NCBI GenBank assembly: GCA_002311335.1
Contig: DBZX01000095.1
Span: 61,158 to 68,879, forward strand
Origin: a bacterium UBP10_UBA1149
GTDB taxonomy: Bacteria > Desulfobacterota > Binatia > UBA1149
Direction of reading: 5' to 3'
DNA length: 7,722 nt
The notes beneath the pieces were generated by a model, which saw nothing but the letters and a program-made list of their open reading frames with translations, was not told the DNA's origin and searched no databases. Shown piece after piece: positions 6,968 through 7,722 of this stretch. Every line of letters begins with the position of its first letter. The stretch's first letter is position 1. A program made the translations under genes and the position numbers.

Positions 6968-7722
6968 AGAAAGCACTATAGAAGAACTGAACCCAGGAGA
7001 CAGCAGGCCGTCTGACGTGTCTGCAGAAGAAGTGCCGGTCGAAGAGGACGCCGCGTTGAAGGGCGATGACGCCGGGGCCGGGGACGACTCGCAGTCCAGT
7101 CAAGGGAGTTGGCCGGTAGACCGCCTCAAGCCACTGGTAGAGGCTCTGGTATTTGCCTCTGGTGAAGCCATAAACGCTGGCCGCTTGGCCAAGGCTGTGC
7201 GCGGTGCCAGCAGGCAGGAGGTCACCGCGGCGCTGGAGGAGTTGCAGGCCGAGTGCGAGGCGAGGGGGGTGCGGCTTGTCGAGGTGGCTGGAGGCTGGCA
7301 GTACCGTACCGCGGCCGAGCACGCCGAACCGGTGCGCCGCCTGTTCAAGGAGCGTCCTTATCGCTTGAGTCGAGCTGCGGTCGAGACACTCACCGTGGTG
7401 GCCTACAAGCAACCGACTACCAGGCAGGGCATAGAGGGAGTTCGCGGGGTAGACAGCGGGGGCGTGCTCGAGAACCTCGTCGAGAAACGGCTGATCCGCA
7501 TCGCGGGTCGCCTCGATGTTCCGGGGCGCCCCCTGGTCTACGAAACTACGAAAGACTTCCTCGAGTTGTTCGGATTGAAGGACCTGGCAGCCATGCCGCG
7601 CCTGGCCGAACTCGGTGACGAAATGCTGATGCTGGCCGATAAGGCGGAGTTTGAACAAGGGGCGGCCGACGAGGCGGCGGTGCTGCCACTGGAGCCCGAC
7701 GACTCGATGGCGGACGACTCGA
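6960..7722 (+). CDS. scpB: Segregation and condensation protein B, 3'-truncated by window edge
   Basis: ScpB is the tandem winged-helix partner of ScpA in the SMC condensin. The frame is open from ATG 6960 to the last base (254 codons plus one base) with no stop, so the C-terminus lies outside the window. The core begins near residue 56 (LKPLVEALVFASGEAI). The family's signature block follows at residues 136-164 (LSRAAVETLTVVAYKQP, then TTRQGIEGVRGV), and PGRPLVYETTKDFLELFGL starts at 188. Residues 1 to about 53 form an acidic, low-complexity extension (15 Asp/Glu against 2 Lys/Arg in the first 50) that typical ScpB proteins lack. Residues after about 215 again become acidic and probably form a disordered tail. 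The strong AAGGAG upstream supports this start over internal GTG codons. The 8-base overlap with scpA fits equimolar production of the pair. Confidence 0.95.
   Translation, partial: MAEESTIEELNPGDSRPSDVSAEEVPVEEDAALKGDDAGAGDDSQSSQGSWPVDRLKPLVEALVFASGEAINAGRLAKAVRGASRQEVTAALEELQAECEARGVRLVEVAGGWQYRTAAEHAEPVRRLFKERPYRLSRAAVETLTVVAYKQPTTRQGIEGVRGVDSGGVLENLVEKRLIRIAGRLDVPGRPLVYETTKDFLELFGLKDLAAMPRLAELGDEMLMLADKAEFEQGAADEAAVLPLEPDDSMADDS

Noticed and set aside
6939..7658. Long open frame on the - strand opposite scpB
   Set aside because: No recognisable domain and no ribosome site considered convincing. The + strand carries all ScpB signature blocks.
1..7722. tRNA or rRNA genes, CRISPR repeats, insertion sequences, defence or secondary-metabolite genes
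   Set aside because: None seen on either strand. Coding density is near total, and all seven genes belong to known housekeeping families.

Overview
The window is a compact, GC-rich (about 60-65 % by eye) bacterial chromosome segment. Seven protein genes lie on the + strand and none on the - strand. The longest non-coding gap is 39 bases. No RNA gene, mobile element, CRISPR array or attachment site was seen. GTG starts are used for three genes (glnD, xerD, trpS). The gene set and order (division amidase, glnD, xerD, short site-2 protease, trpS, scpA, scpB) resemble what I recall of deltaproteobacteria-like Gram-negatives (Desulfobacterota/Myxococcota and relatives). That placement is an inference from neighbourhood and protein style, not a database result.

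Layout: (1) 1-681, the 3' part of an AmiA/B/C-type N-acetylmuramoyl-L-alanine amidase, cut off at the left edge. (2) 698-3475, glnD, the uridylyltransferase/uridylyl-removing nitrogen sensor with NTase, HD and two ACT domains. (3) 3472-4425, xerD, a tyrosine recombinase overlapping glnD by 4 bases. (4) 4465-5139, a small multi-pass M50 site-2 protease after a 39-base gap. (5) 5145-6146, trpS, carrying a four-cysteine signature like that of the [4Fe-4S] tryptophanyl-tRNA synthetase of Thermotoga. (6) 6143-6967, scpA, overlapping trpS by 4 bases. (7) 6960-7722, scpB, overlapping scpA by 8 bases and cut off at the right edge.

The tight overlaps suggest two translationally coupled blocks (glnD-xerD and protease-trpS-scpA-scpB), perhaps all one transcript. 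Functionally the window joins late cell-cycle genes (septal peptidoglycan cleavage, chromosome dimer resolution, condensin kleisin and its partner) with two metabolic genes (nitrogen signalling and tryptophan charging).

I found no convincing new multi-gene system; this is mostly housekeeping DNA. The points most worth a second look are the predicted Fe-S site in TrpRS, the unexplained membrane protease in the trpS-scpAB block, and the charged terminal extensions on XerD, ScpA and ScpB.
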